From NCBI RefSeq assembly GCF_014652415.1, contig NZ_BMYT01000009.1, positions 1-64,000 on the forward strand: a stretch of DNA of 64,000 bases, written 5' to 3'. Under the pieces are notes generated by a model. The model saw nothing but the letters and a program-made list of their open reading frames with translations, made no database searches and was not told where the DNA came from. This document shows positions 28,812-38,484 of this stretch, in pieces. The translations under genes were made by a program, and so were the position numbers. How positions within the stretch are numbered: the stretch's first letter is position 1; each line of letters opens with the position of its first letter. Source of the stretch: Affinundibacterium macrobrachii (lineage in GTDB: Bacteria; Pseudomonadota; Gammaproteobacteria; Burkholderiales; Burkholderiaceae_D).

Positions 28812-31124
28812 TTATTCAATAATTACTTCGTCTGCATTCAAGGCGCGAGGCACTGAACCCGGTGGGTTTTCTACATAGAAGTAGTCACCCTCAGCTTGAA
28901 TAATGCCGTTTGGAATAGGTCGTTCCATAATCGGGATATCACGTAAAGCGCGTTGCATGTAACTAATCCAAATAGGTAGGGCGAGGCCGCCACCGGTTTC
29001 GCGATTACCTAGATTACGCGGTTGGTCATACCCCATCCAAGCAACGCCAACGATTTTTGCTTGATAACCTGCGAACCAAGCGTCGATCGAGTCATTCGTC
29101 GTACCCGTTTTGCCGGCGATATCTGGTCGTTTTAGCGAGAGTGCTTTGGTCGCGGTTCCAAAGCGAACCACATCTCTGAGCATACTATCCATTAAGAAGG
29201 CATTGCGTTCATCGATGACGCGATTGGCTTCGTCCGCTGCTGTGTCGGGCTTGGCTTGCGCGATGACTTTTCCTTCGGAATCCGTAATTTTGGAAATCAG
29301 GTAAGGATTTACTTTGTAGCCCCCATTTGCAAACACTGCATACGCTCCAGCCATTTGTAATGGCGTAACGGCACCAGCACCCAACGCCAAGGTTAAGTAA
29401 GGCGGATTTTTTTCAGGAAGGAAGCCGAAGCGACTGGTGTATTCCTGCCCGTACTTGGCACCAACTTTTTGCAGTATGCGAATCGACACCATGTTTTTGG
29501 ACTTGGTCAGACCTTTGCGCATCGACATAGGGCCTTCGTACTTTCCATCGTAATTCTTTGGTTCCCAAGCTTGTCCTCCAGTTTGACCAGCATCGAAGCT
29601 AATTGGCGAGTCATTAATAATTGTTTGTGGGGACAGCCCTCTTTCTAATGACGAGGAATAAATAAAAGGTTTGAAACTCGATCCAGGTTGGCGCCAGGCT
29701 TGTGTCACATGGTTGAATTTGTTTAGGTTGTAATCAAAACCGCCCACCAGTGCGCGAATCGCGCCATCGTGCGTGTCTGCGGCAACAAATGCGGATTGCA
29801 CTTCAGGCATTTGAATGATGGACCAGTTCTTTCCTTCTAAAATTACTCGAATTACTGCACCACGTTGTATGCGCTTATTGGGTGGGGCATTGGCTTTTAA
29901 ACCTGAGGCTGCAAAGCTTAAGCCTGCTCCTGTAATTTGAATTTCCTCTCCGTTTGATAAAGTTGCTTTTACCGACGTTGGACTTGCCTCGGTCACCATG
30001 GCAGCCAAAATGTCATCACTGTCTGGGTGGTCGGCTAGTTCTTTCTCGATAATTTCATCCGCGACTTCTTTATTTCTAGGTAGTTCAACAATCGCTTCCG
30101 GACCGCGGTAGCCATGACGGCGTTCGTAATCAAGTATGCCTTTCCGCAAAGCGGCATAAGCAGTTTCTTGTTCTTCTTTGGTGATTGTTGTATAGACGTT
30201 AAATCCGTGCGTGTAGGTATCTTCCTTAAATTGTTCATACACCAACTGGCGAGCCATCTCCGCCACGTATTCCGCGTGAATCGCAAATTCGGCACTATTG
30301 GTTTTGATGTGTAATTTCTCTACTTTTGCAACTTCATACTGCGCTTCCGTGATGTAGCCCAGTTGCTTCATGCGTTGCAGAATGTACTGTTGGCGTACCG
30401 TCGCGCGTTTTGGGTTAGCAACTGGATTGTAGGCTGACGGTGCTTTTGGTAGGCCTGCGAGCATTGCAGCCTCTGCTACTGTGATGTCTTTTAGGCTTTT
30501 TCCGAAATAAATTTGAGCTGCAGAGGAAAAACCATAGGCGCGCTGTCCCAAATAAATTTGGTTCATGTACACCTCGAGAATCTGATCTTTGGTCAGATTT
30601 TGTTCTATCTTCCATGCAAGCAAAATTTCATAAATCTTGCGTTTAATGGTTTGCTCGGTTGATAAGAAAAAATTTCTTGCAACTTGCTGGGTGATGGTTG
30701 AAGCACCTTGTTTGTTACTAGTTGTTACATTATTGATAGCAGCGCGGGCAATACCGATATAATCGACGCCACCATGTTCATAGAATCGATCATCCTCAAT
30801 GGCAAGTACCGCTTTTTTCATCACATCGGGAATTTCTGAGAAGTGAACAACATTGCGTCTTTCCTCTCCAAATTCTGCGATCAAAACATTGTCGGCAGAA
30901 AACACCCGCATGGGCATTTTGGGGCGGTAACTGGTAATTGCATCAATCTCAGGGAGGTTGGGATAAGCCATTGAGATCGCAAAAACAAGTACCAGGACGC
31001 CTGTCAACATCAGACCAAAGACAACTAGCAAGAATTGCAAAAGTATGCGTGCCACCAAATTTGGCTTAGATGCACTAGGGGCTTGAGCTTCGTTGCTTGG
31101 TTCGATCGGGGATGTTGATGACAT
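28812..31124 (-). CDS. mrcA: Penicillin-binding protein 1A
   Basis: A class A PBP that polymerises and cross-links peptidoglycan. The 770-residue protein has a cytoplasmic tail, one TM helix (near LLQFLLVVFGLMLTGVLVLV), a GT51 glycosyltransferase domain with EDDRFYEHGGVD and GASTITQQVARNFF, an OB-like insert, and a transpeptidase with SSFK, SKN and KTGTT motifs. ATG at 31124 is chosen because a TATAAT -10 element lies inside the longer reading frame that begins at 31175. Divergence from pilM is conserved in proteobacteria. Confidence 0.95.
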   Translation of the reverse strand: MSSTSPIEPSNEAQAPSASKPNLVARILLQFLLVVFGLMLTGVLVLVFAISMAYPNLPEIDAITSYRPKMPMRVFSADNVLIAEFGEERRNVVHFSEIPDVMKKAVLAIEDDRFYEHGGVDYIGIARAAINNVTTSNKQGASTITQQVARNFFLSTEQTIKRKIYEILLAWKIEQNLTKDQILEVYMNQIYLGQRAYGFSSAAQIYFGKSLKDITVAEAAMLAGLPKAPSAYNPVANPKRATVRQQYILQRMKQLGYITEAQYEVAKVEKLHIKTNSAEFAIHAEYVAEMARQLVYEQFKEDTYTHGFNVYTTITKEEQETAYAALRKGILDYERRHGYRGPEAIVELPRNKEVADEIIEKELADHPDSDDILAAMVTEASPTSVKATLSNGEEIQITGAGLSFAASGLKANAPPNKRIQRGAVIRVILEGKNWSIIQMPEVQSAFVAADTHDGAIRALVGGFDYNLNKFNHVTQAWRQPGSSFKPFIYSSSLERGLSPQTIINDSPISFDAGQTGGQAWEPKNYDGKYEGPMSMRKGLTKSKNMVSIRILQKVGAKYGQEYTSRFGFLPEKNPPYLTLALGAGAVTPLQMAGAYAVFANGGYKVNPYLISKITDSEGKVIAQAKPDTAADEANRVIDERNAFLMDSMLRDVVRFGTATKALSLKRPDIAGKTGTTNDSIDAWFAGYQAKIVGVAWMGYDQPRNLGNRETGGGLALPIWISYMQRALRDIPIMERPIPNGIIQAEGDYFYVENPPGSVPRALNADEVIIE

Positions 31125-31154
31125 GATGGCATAGTAAAAAACAGGTAGGTCAGC

Positions 31155-31160
31155 ATTATA
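31155..31160 (-). promoter_or_regulatory. -10 element upstream of mrcA
   Basis: A perfect TATAAT on the minus strand would start transcription about 24 nt before the mrcA ATG at 31124. The matching -35 (TTTTAT, 17-bp spacing) is weak. Confidence 0.45.
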
Positions 31161-31438
31161 GCTGGGCTGAATCAACTATAAAAATTGCATTTCGGGCTTT
31201 TTATGCTTCAAGTGGAGAATTGACAACGTAAAACCGCCACTTCTACCGGAAAATGCTTTACATTACACTCCCCTTATTGCTAGGATTTAACGTAAGCTAG
31301 TATGAGTGTCTGCTAAATCGCGGTTTTTAAAAGAAAAAATGAAATTTGGAGCGGTTTAAATTGTTTTTGCTAGGCAATATCAGCAGCAGATTTTTGGTGT
31401 ATTTTGCATGAAAAAAATATTTATTTGAGGGGATTTCC
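31161..31438. other. Divergent mrcA-pilM intergenic region
   Basis: About 280 bp with no gene. It contains a perfect -35 hexamer TTGACA (31220-31225) lacking a good -10, and several AT-rich runs. The pilM ribosome binding site GAGGGG lies at its right end. No sigma54 -24/-12 element was recognised. Confidence 0.6.
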
Positions 31439-32518
31439 TTGGCTTTCGATCTTGCGTCATTGCTTGGACAAAAGAATCCGCCCTTAGTGGGACTGGATAT
31501 CAGCACGTCCGACGTTAAGCTGGTAGAACTCTCACGTGCCGGCGAAAAGGACTTTAAATTAGAACGTTGTGCTTTCGAGCCTTTGCCGAAGGGGGCGGTG
31601 GTCGACGGCAACATTGAAAACTTAGAGCAAGTTTCGGAAGCGGTGTTGCGCGTTTTAAAGCGTAGCGGTACCGGTACTAGAAATGTTGCTTTAGCGATGC
31701 CTGCTGCTTCAGTCATTACAAAAAAAATGATTCTGCCTGGAAGCTTGACTGAACAGGCGCTTGAATTTCAAGTTGAGTCGGAGGCAAGTCAATATATTCC
31801 ATTCTCTATGGATGAAGTTAGTATTGATTTTTGCGTGATGGGGCCGACTGCTAACTCAGAAGAAGATGTGGATGTTTTACTTGCTGCTTCCCGCAAAGAG
31901 AAGATTGAAGACCGTGTAGCTGCAGCGCAAGCTGCGGGCCTCCAGGCAAAGGTAATGGATATTGAATCCTTTGCAGCTAGAGCTGCGGTTGAACGCTTGA
32001 TTGAGCAGCAGCCGAATGGTGGGCAAGATCAAATTTATGCCTTGTTTCAAATTGGTTCAAAAGTGACATATATATCGATCATGCTCAACGGCGAGGTTAT
32101 CTATGAGCGAGATCAGCAATTTGGTGGTAATCAGTTGACGCAAGATATTGTTCGCAATTACGGATTGTCATTCGATGAAGCGGAGATGAAAAAGCGCCAA
32201 GGGGATTTGCCGGATAGTTATGAAATGGAGTTATTGGAACCATTTTTAGAAAATGCCGCTCTAGAAGTTACTCGCGCCATTCAATTCTTCTTCACTTCGA
32301 CCCCCTATACGCGCATCGATCAAATTTTCCTTGCTGGTGGGTGCTCGATGTTGCCCGGTTTAGTTGAGATTGTTGCTGAGCGAACCAAGTTGTCGACCTC
32401 GGTCATTAGCCCATTCAAAGGTATGGAGTTAGGTTCGAATGTGAACGAGAAAACATTGAGAAGTGATGCGCCTGCCTATTTAGTTGCTTGTGGTTTAGCA
32501 ATGCGGAGGTATGGATAA
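31439..32518 (+). CDS. pilM: Type IV pilus assembly protein PilM
   Basis: PilM is a cytoplasmic actin-like ATPase that binds the PilN tail and links the motor to the inner-membrane ring. The 359-residue protein has the ATPase phosphate-1 region near PLVGLDISTSDVKLVEL and the adenosine region near IFLAGGCSMLPGL. The start is TTG at 31439 with GAGGGG seven bases upstream. The stop overlaps pilN (TAATG). The gene opens a coupled pilMNOPQ operon. Confidence 0.95.
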   Translation: MAFDLASLLGQKNPPLVGLDISTSDVKLVELSRAGEKDFKLERCAFEPLPKGAVVDGNIENLEQVSEAVLRVLKRSGTGTRNVALAMPAASVITKKMILPGSLTEQALEFQVESEASQYIPFSMDEVSIDFCVMGPTANSEEDVDVLLAASRKEKIEDRVAAAQAAGLQAKVMDIESFAARAAVERLIEQQPNGGQDQIYALFQIGSKVTYISIMLNGEVIYERDQQFGGNQLTQDIVRNYGLSFDEAEMKKRQGDLPDSYEMELLEPFLENAALEVTRAIQFFFTSTPYTRIDQIFLAGGCSMLPGLVEIVAERTKLSTSVISPFKGMELGSNVNEKTLRSDAPAYLVACGLAMRRYG

Positions 32519-33147
32519 TGATTAGAATTAACCTACTTCCACATCGCGAAGCACGTCGAAAAGAGCTAAAGAGTCAGTTCTATTCTTTAATGATGCTTGC
32601 CGGATTGGTTGGCGCAGCAGTTGTTATTTTAGTCGGCTTTGTTTTCTCTACACAGTTATCCGCACAGACGGAACGAAATGCTTTCATCACTCAAGAAAAT
32701 CTTGAGTTAGATAAAAAGATCAAAGAAGTTGCCAACTTGAAGCAAGAAATCGACGCATTAAAGGCAAGGCAGCAAGCGGTCGAAGATTTGCAAGGCGATC
32801 GTAATCAACCTGTCTATATGATGAATGAGCTCGTCAGGCTGGCGCCTGAAGGTTTGTATTTGACGGTCATCGAACAAAAGGGCCAAAGAATTGCAATCAA
32901 GGGATATGCGCAGTCACATTCAGTGGTTGGTCTATTCGTTACAGAGTTGAGTGGCTCTCCGTGGATGAGCAAGCCAGAAATTATTCAGAATAAGGCGGTG
33001 GGACTTGGTCAGGGACGCGATGCAAAACGTGTCATCGAGTTTGATCTGAGTGTCGATATTCGTCGTCCACGTGAATTAGAAGCTGCAGCCAGTGCCGCTG
33101 AAGCTGGTGCAGTTAAGAAAAATCCAGCAGACGCAAAATCGCCTTAA
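32518..33147 (+). CDS. pilN: Type IV pilus inner-membrane protein PilN
   Basis: PilN pairs with PilO to form the alignment complex. The 209-residue protein begins MIRINLLPHREARRK, the PilM-binding motif, then one TM helix (about residues 22-45), a coiled coil and a ferredoxin-like periplasmic domain. The start overlaps the pilM stop. An Ala-rich tail ends the protein. Confidence 0.95.
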   Translation: MIRINLLPHREARRKELKSQFYSLMMLAGLVGAAVVILVGFVFSTQLSAQTERNAFITQENLELDKKIKEVANLKQEIDALKARQQAVEDLQGDRNQPVYMMNELVRLAPEGLYLTVIEQKGQRIAIKGYAQSHSVVGLFVTELSGSPWMSKPEIIQNKAVGLGQGRDAKRVIEFDLSVDIRRPRELEAAASAAEAGAVKKNPADAKSP

Positions 33148-33160
33148 CGAAGAGAATACT

Positions 33161-33826
33161 ATGTCAGATTTTAAGGAAAAGTTTGAGTCACTTGCTAGTC
33201 AGTTTCGAGACCTCAACGGCTTGCATCCTGGTTTATGGCCACTTGCGCCTCGCATATTGTCAGCAATTGGTTTGTGTGTTTTTGTTCTATTTGTTGGTTG
33301 GTGGTTTTATTGGAGTACCCAATTAGAAGAAATTGATCTTGGACAACAAGAAGAACAAAAATTAAAAGATACGTTTAAGGCAAAGGTTCAGCAGTCGATT
33401 AGTTTGGATGCCTTGAAAGAACAACGTAAGTTGGTATTGCAATACGTGTCGCGCATGGAGAAACAATTGCCGAGTACAGCAGAATATGCTGCCGTCTTAG
33501 CCGATATTAACTCTGCGGCAAATGGGCGTGGTTTGAGTATGGATATTTTCAAACCTGCTGGTGCAACGATCAAGGATTATTACGCGGAGTTGCCGATTGA
33601 GATTCAAATGGTTGCGAATTACCACGATATGGCGCAATTTGTCGCAGACGTAGCTAAGTTGCCGCGTATTGTTACCTTAAATAATCTTAGTTTTAAAGTG
33701 AGTAAAGACGCGAAAAAGCCGGGTATTGTGATGGACGGCATTGCCAAGACTTATCGTTATCTGGATCCTGAAGAGATTGCTGAGCAAGCTGCTGAACGCA
33801 AGAAAAATAAAGAGGCGAAGAAATGA
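33161..33826 (+). CDS. pilO: Type IV pilus inner-membrane protein PilO
   Basis: PilO is the partner of PilN. The 221-residue protein has a short cytoplasmic N-terminus with the GLHPGLWPLAPRI segment, one TM helix (LCVFVLFVGWWFYW), a coiled coil and a ferredoxin-like fold (NYHDMAQFVADVAKLPRIVTL). ATG at 33161 follows GAAGAGAA. The stop overlaps pilP as ATGA. Confidence 0.95.
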   Translation: MSDFKEKFESLASQFRDLNGLHPGLWPLAPRILSAIGLCVFVLFVGWWFYWSTQLEEIDLGQQEEQKLKDTFKAKVQQSISLDALKEQRKLVLQYVSRMEKQLPSTAEYAAVLADINSAANGRGLSMDIFKPAGATIKDYYAELPIEIQMVANYHDMAQFVADVAKLPRIVTLNNLSFKVSKDAKKPGIVMDGIAKTYRYLDPEEIAEQAAERKKNKEAKK

Positions 33827-34356
33827 AAATAATGCCTAAGTTTATTATCTTTTTCTTGCCCTTCCTGTTAAGCGCCTGTGGTGATAACGGCCTTGATGAA
33901 TTAAAGGGATGGATGGACCAAGTTAAAAAAGAGACCCAAGTCAAAGTTGCTCCGATAGCTGAGCCTAAGGTTTTTACCCCTGCATCTTATGATGGCAATG
34001 ATTTAATTGATCCATTTGATTCTGGTAAATTGTTAGTCGTATTTGCGCGCATGAAAGCAGCGAATGATAATGGTTTAAAACCCGATTTTGATCGACCAAA
34101 GGAAGCGCTTGAAGGCTATGCTTTGGAGTCAATGAAAATGGTTGGTACATTTGATAATCATAAGACTTTGCAAGGTCTTATTCAGATTGGAAAAGCGGTA
34201 TTTCCTGTCGTTGTCGGTGGCTATATCGGGCAAAATTTTGGCAAAGTCATTAGTATCAATGAAACTAGGATTGATCTTGTGGAAGTGGTGCAAGACGCGA
34301 CCGGTGAATGGACAGAAAGAAAAGCAAGCTTAGAATTGCAAGAGGCGAAAAAATGA
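33823..34356 (+). CDS. pilP: Type IV pilus lipoprotein PilP
   Basis: PilP is an inner-membrane lipoprotein that links PilNO to the secretin PilQ. The 177-residue protein has a lipoprotein signal with LLSAC and lipidated Cys19, a disordered linker, and the beta domain with ALESMKMVGTF and GKAVFPVVVGGYIGQNFG. Starts overlap on both sides (ATGA with pilO and with pilQ). Confidence 0.95.
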   Translation: MKIMPKFIIFFLPFLLSACGDNGLDELKGWMDQVKKETQVKVAPIAEPKVFTPASYDGNDLIDPFDSGKLLVVFARMKAANDNGLKPDFDRPKEALEGYALESMKMVGTFDNHKTLQGLIQIGKAVFPVVVGGYIGQNFGKVISINETRIDLVEVVQDATGEWTERKASLELQEAKK

Positions 34357-36509
34357 TGAGATTGATAAAAGCAATTAATAGGAGCATCAAGAGCATGAAG
34401 TATTTCTTTCTGGGACTAATGTTTTTGAGTCAGCTCGCTCAAGCGCAAACCGCTAATACGATTGAATCTATTACCGCCAATCAGCAAGGTGCAAATATTA
34501 TCGTTAAGATAAATTTTAAGTCGCCTTTGGTTAAGCCGCCGGTAGCGTTTTCAATTACTAATCCGGCTAGAATTTCCTTTGATTTCGCAAACACTAGTAA
34601 TGGTACCGGTAAAAGCACCGTGGATATAGGATTGGGCGAAGTTCGTAGCATCAATTTGATTGAAGTACCAGAGCGTTCTCGAATGGTTTTTAATTTGAAC
34701 CGCTCGCTGAACTATGCGACTTTCATTGAAGGTAGTTCACTAATTGTAACGATTGATGGTTCAGGTGGATTAGCGACACCAGTTAATGCGATTGGTTTGC
34801 CGGTGAACAATAAAGAAATAGCGCAACCAACGAAACAATTATTGCGTGATATCGATTTCCGTCGTGGCGTCGCCGGTGATGGCCGCGTCGTCGTTGAGCT
34901 TCCAAGCAATCAAGTAGCGATTGATGCAAAACTTCAAGGTCAAACCATTGTTGTCGACTTTATGAAGGTCGGAATCCCTGATATTTTACGTAAGACTTTG
35001 GACGTGTCTGACTACGGTTCTCCTGTGCAGAAAGTGACAACCACTCGGCAAGGCGAAAACGTCAGGATGTTGATCGAGCCAAAAGGTTTGTGGGAGCACA
35101 GCATTTATCAAAGCGATAGTCAATTGGTAATTGAGGTTAAGCCGATTAAAGAAGATCCGAATAAGCTGACCCAAGGCACCCAAGGTTACAAAGGTGATCG
35201 GTTTGGTATGAATTTCCAAGATGTTGATGTCCGTGCTGTGCTGCAAATTTTGGCAGAGCAAGGTGGTGTCAATATTATTGCAAGTGACTCGGTGACGGGT
35301 AATATAACGATCCGTTTAATTGACACGCCTTGGGATCAAGCGCTTGATATTGTGATGCAAATCAAGGGCTTAGATATGCGAAAGAACGGGAATGTTATTT
35401 TGATTGGACCTAAAGATGAGTTACTAACGAAGGAAAAACTCGAACTTGAACAGAAGGCCGCTATTGCAGAGCTTGAGCCTCTGAAAACCGAGTCATTCCA
35501 GTTGAAGTATCAGAAGGCAGATACTTTCAAGAAGCTTTTTGGTGCAGAAGATACCACAACTAATCGCATTCTTTCCAAGCGCGGTAGTGTGCTAACTGAA
35601 CCAAGAACGAATCAATTATTTATTACCGATATTGCTTCCAAAATTGAAGAAGTCCGCAAGTTAATTCAAAAGACCGATATTGCAACGAAGCAAGTGGTAA
35701 TCGAGGCGAGGATCGTTGAAGCGGATAATAAATTTAGTCGCAATTTGGGTGCTAAATTAGGTTTTGCTGATCTACGTGGGCTCAAAGGTGGAGATACAGG
35801 CTTCCAGATTTCAGGAAATCAACGTGCTGCTATCACCGGTAATTATTTAGGGGTTGGCGAGCAAACCGGACAAGCTAAGATTACCGAGAAGAGTTATATG
35901 CCTAACACACAGTTTGTTAATTTGCCAGCTGCTGGCATCGGTGGTTTGGATGCTGGTAGTCTTGCGGTGAGTTTGTTTTCAGCTGCTGCAAATCGATTCT
36001 TAAACTTAGAGTTGTCTGCCTTAGAGGCAGATGGCGATGGTAAAATTATTTCAAGTCCACGTGTAGTGACAGCCGATCAAACACCGGCACACATCGAGCA
36101 AGGGCAAGAAATTCCTTATCAGATTGCAACTCTGAGCGGAGCGACAGCAATTTACTTTAGAAAAGCGACTTTGAGCTTAGATGTGACTCCACAAATTACG
36201 CCAGATGGTACGATTATTCTTGCCGTTGATGTTCATAAAGATAGTCGCGGTGAAGAAACTCGTGGTGGTCCTGTAATTAATACAAAACAAGTCAAAACCA
36301 ATGTGTTGGTTGAGAATGGCGGTACTGTCGTATTGGGTGGTATTTACACACAGGAAGAGCGTGCTGACGTGACGAAAGTACCTTTCCTTGGTGATCTGCC
36401 ACTTTTTGGTAATTTATTTAAGTCAACAGGTAAGACAAATAATAAAACTGAGTTATTGATTTTTATCACACCAAAAGTTCAACTCACTGGAACATTTGCA
36501 AATCAGTAA
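34353..36509 (+). CDS. pilQ: Type IV pilus secretin PilQ
   Basis: PilQ is the outer-membrane secretin. The 718-residue protein has a signal peptide ending near AQAQ, AMIN domains, an STN/N0 domain (FGMNFQDVDVRAVLQILAEQ), N1 and the secretin core ending VPFLGDLPLFGNLFKST. The start at 34353 overlaps the pilP stop (ATGA). An in-frame ATG at 34395, after AGGAG, gives a shorter and cleaner signal peptide and may be the real start. Confidence 0.95.
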   Translation: MMRLIKAINRSIKSMKYFFLGLMFLSQLAQAQTANTIESITANQQGANIIVKINFKSPLVKPPVAFSITNPARISFDFANTSNGTGKSTVDIGLGEVRSINLIEVPERSRMVFNLNRSLNYATFIEGSSLIVTIDGSGGLATPVNAIGLPVNNKEIAQPTKQLLRDIDFRRGVAGDGRVVVELPSNQVAIDAKLQGQTIVVDFMKVGIPDILRKTLDVSDYGSPVQKVTTTRQGENVRMLIEPKGLWEHSIYQSDSQLVIEVKPIKEDPNKLTQGTQGYKGDRFGMNFQDVDVRAVLQILAEQGGVNIIASDSVTGNITIRLIDTPWDQALDIVMQIKGLDMRKNGNVILIGPKDELLTKEKLELEQKAAIAELEPLKTESFQLKYQKADTFKKLFGAEDTTTNRILSKRGSVLTEPRTNQLFITDIASKIEEVRKLIQKTDIATKQVVIEARIVEADNKFSRNLGAKLGFADLRGLKGGDTGFQISGNQRAAITGNYLGVGEQTGQAKITEKSYMPNTQFVNLPAAGIGGLDAGSLAVSLFSAAANRFLNLELSALEADGDGKIISSPRVVTADQTPAHIEQGQEIPYQIATLSGATAIYFRKATLSLDVTPQITPDGTIILAVDVHKDSRGEETRGGPVINTKQVKTNVLVENGGTVVLGGIYTQEERADVTKVPFLGDLPLFGNLFKSTGKTNNKTELLIFITPKVQLTGTFANQ

Positions 36510-36529
36510 AGCGATTATTAGTAAGATTT

Positions 36530-36558
36530 TTGATTCAAATGTAGGCTGTCTCTACATT
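36530..36558 (+). promoter_or_regulatory. Promoter and hairpin between pilQ and the repeat lipoprotein
   Basis: TTGATT (36530-36535), 17-bp spacer, TACATT (36553-36558) resemble sigma70 (4/6 each). They overlap a 7-bp hairpin, AATGTAG/CTACATT (36538-36558, 7-nt loop), followed by AT-rich sequence. This would let the next gene be transcribed separately from pilMNOPQ. Confidence 0.4.
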
Positions 36559-36581
36559 CATTTATATTTAATAGGTGTTAC

Positions 36582-38453
36582 ATGACGAAGTTAATTCGCG
36601 CATTTTTTGCTATGGCTGTGATTTCGCTGCTTTCTGCTTGTGGCGGTGGTGGTGGGTCTGCCGGGAATACCAGTGGGGTCGCGCTTTTTACTAGCGCTGC
36701 TGAGAAAATTACAATCTCACCTGGTGAGGTACAAACTTACAATATCGGCGGCGGTATTCCAGCTTATATCGCGACTAGTAGTTCGAGTGCAGTTAGTGTC
36801 CAGGTGAGTGGTAAAACGCTACGAATCACTGGAGGCAATGGAGGATCTGCGGTGGTCGCGATTACCGATGCCGCTGGTGCGAAAGTACTTATTGAAGCAA
36901 CTGTAGGTTCAGGAATTGATCTGTATACAAGTGCTCCGAGCACGGTTTCGGTTGGAGTGGGCGGCACCTCTGCTATATATCGTATTGGTGGTGGCAGCCA
37001 AGTTTATGTCGTTACTACAAGTGATACTCGAATTGCAAGTGTTGGTCAGACTACATCTCGTGAGTTTGTTATAACTGGTCAATCTGGTGGTAAAGCTGTT
37101 GTAACAGTCAAAGATACTTTGGGTAAGGAAGTAAAGATTGATGTAGTCGTTGGTACAGTTGATCAGCTTTTTTCTACTGCTGCGAAAGATGTGACAATTG
37201 AAGTCGGTGGAGCGAACACCTATAAAGTCGGTGGTGGATCGACCATTTACGCTGCAGATAGCAGCAACATTGCAGTTGCAACAGCAAAGATCACGGGAAA
37301 CGATCTTGTAATTACAGGTGTTTCGACGGGGAAAGCGACTGTCGTAGTCCGTGATTCTACAAATGGAAGCTTGGAAATTAGTGTTACGGTTGGGAATGGA
37401 ACACCAACGCCATTGTTTACGACCGCATCACCTAGCATCGTAGTTGCTCCAGCAACATCTCCAAGCTTTACAATCGGTGGTGGACGAGCTCCTTACCGAG
37501 TCAGCAGTAGCAATTCAAGTATTGTGACGGCAACCGTATCAGGTACAAATTTGACTTTGAATGGTGTTGCAAAAGGTAGTGGTCAAGTGATTGTTACTGA
37601 TTCTGCTGGAGCAACAGTCACGATTAATGTCACTGTTGGTACAGGCACGGTTGTTCCTCTGTTTACAACTGCTCCAGGGTCCGTAACAATCGTATCACCA
37701 GCATCATCTACATATAGTATCGGTGGAGGAGCATCACCGTACACTGTTACAAGTAGCAATGTTGCTGTGGCCTCAGTTACAAGTAGCGAGTCTGGGTTTA
37801 GTGTTAAAGGGGAGAGTTCGGGTAATGCGCAAGTGGTTATTCGCGATTCTCTCGGTGCTTCAGTTACGGTTAATGTGACAGTCACAGCTGCTGCTTCTTT
37901 ACCAGTTGCAATTGTCCCTGGTGATTCTACTGGTGCTGTCGGTGATACATTGAACTTTAATATTTCAGGTGGTGTTTCACCTTACACGGTTTCAAATAAT
38001 AATCCAAGTATCGCAACTGTAACGCAAACAGGCAATGCATTTACTGCAAAATTACTAAATGTGGGAGAAACTAAAGTTACCGCTTTTGATTCGTCGGGTA
38101 AATCTGTGGAAGTAACTGTGACAGCTACTGCTGCAAGTTCTCAACTTCGTATTTCTCCGGCAACGATCGATGTAGGTGAGGATTTTTCAAACGACATCAG
38201 TTTAACTATTTACGGTGGCACTGGACCATATCGTGCTTTTACAAGTAACTTAGTTTTATCTTCTGTGCCCGCTGGATCAATCGCACAAACAGCAGATGGG
38301 ACAGCATTTGTGATTGGTTTAGGCTCTCAAGGTAACCGTTGCGTACCGTCAAATCGCGCAGTTACGTTCACTATCGTTGATAGTAAGGGGGCCTCAGCTA
38401 CTTCAATAATGAATATTGTTGCTAATAATGGGGGAGGTTCGGTTTGTCCTTAA
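36582..38453 (+). CDS. Lipoprotein with seven Ig-like tandem repeats
   Basis: I do not recognise a named family. The 623-residue protein has a lipoprotein signal (LLSAC, lipid on Cys20) and a poly-Gly linker, then about seven repeats of roughly 80 residues from residue 34. Most share the pattern LFTTA-x-VT...Y-x-IGGG-x-PY-x-V-S-S...ASV...G...VTDSAGA-x-V-x-NVTVG, resembling bacterial Ig-like (Big-type) beta domains. The last repeat diverges and has two cysteines. Codons look Ser/Thr/Val/Gly-rich. Its place between pilQ and aroKB suggests a surface or pilus-related role, which is inference. Confidence 0.8.
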   Translation: MTKLIRAFFAMAVISLLSACGGGGGSAGNTSGVALFTSAAEKITISPGEVQTYNIGGGIPAYIATSSSSAVSVQVSGKTLRITGGNGGSAVVAITDAAGAKVLIEATVGSGIDLYTSAPSTVSVGVGGTSAIYRIGGGSQVYVVTTSDTRIASVGQTTSREFVITGQSGGKAVVTVKDTLGKEVKIDVVVGTVDQLFSTAAKDVTIEVGGANTYKVGGGSTIYAADSSNIAVATAKITGNDLVITGVSTGKATVVVRDSTNGSLEISVTVGNGTPTPLFTTASPSIVVAPATSPSFTIGGGRAPYRVSSSNSSIVTATVSGTNLTLNGVAKGSGQVIVTDSAGATVTINVTVGTGTVVPLFTTAPGSVTIVSPASSTYSIGGGASPYTVTSSNVAVASVTSSESGFSVKGESSGNAQVVIRDSLGASVTVNVTVTAAASLPVAIVPGDSTGAVGDTLNFNISGGVSPYTVSNNNPSIATVTQTGNAFTAKLLNVGETKVTAFDSSGKSVEVTVTATAASSQLRISPATIDVGEDFSNDISLTIYGGTGPYRAFTSNLVLSSVPAGSIAQTADGTAFVIGLGSQGNRCVPSNRAVTFTIVDSKGASATSIMNIVANNGGGSVCP

Positions 38454-38484
38454 CCCCAATTACTATTTGACGTAAAGAAATATA

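Noticed and set aside
31125..31175. 17-residue N-terminal extension of PBP1A
   Set aside because: A TATAAT promoter element lies in it, and residues are not PBP-like.
31220..31225. TTGACA as pilM promoter
   Set aside because: No acceptable -10 element occurs 15-19 bases downstream.
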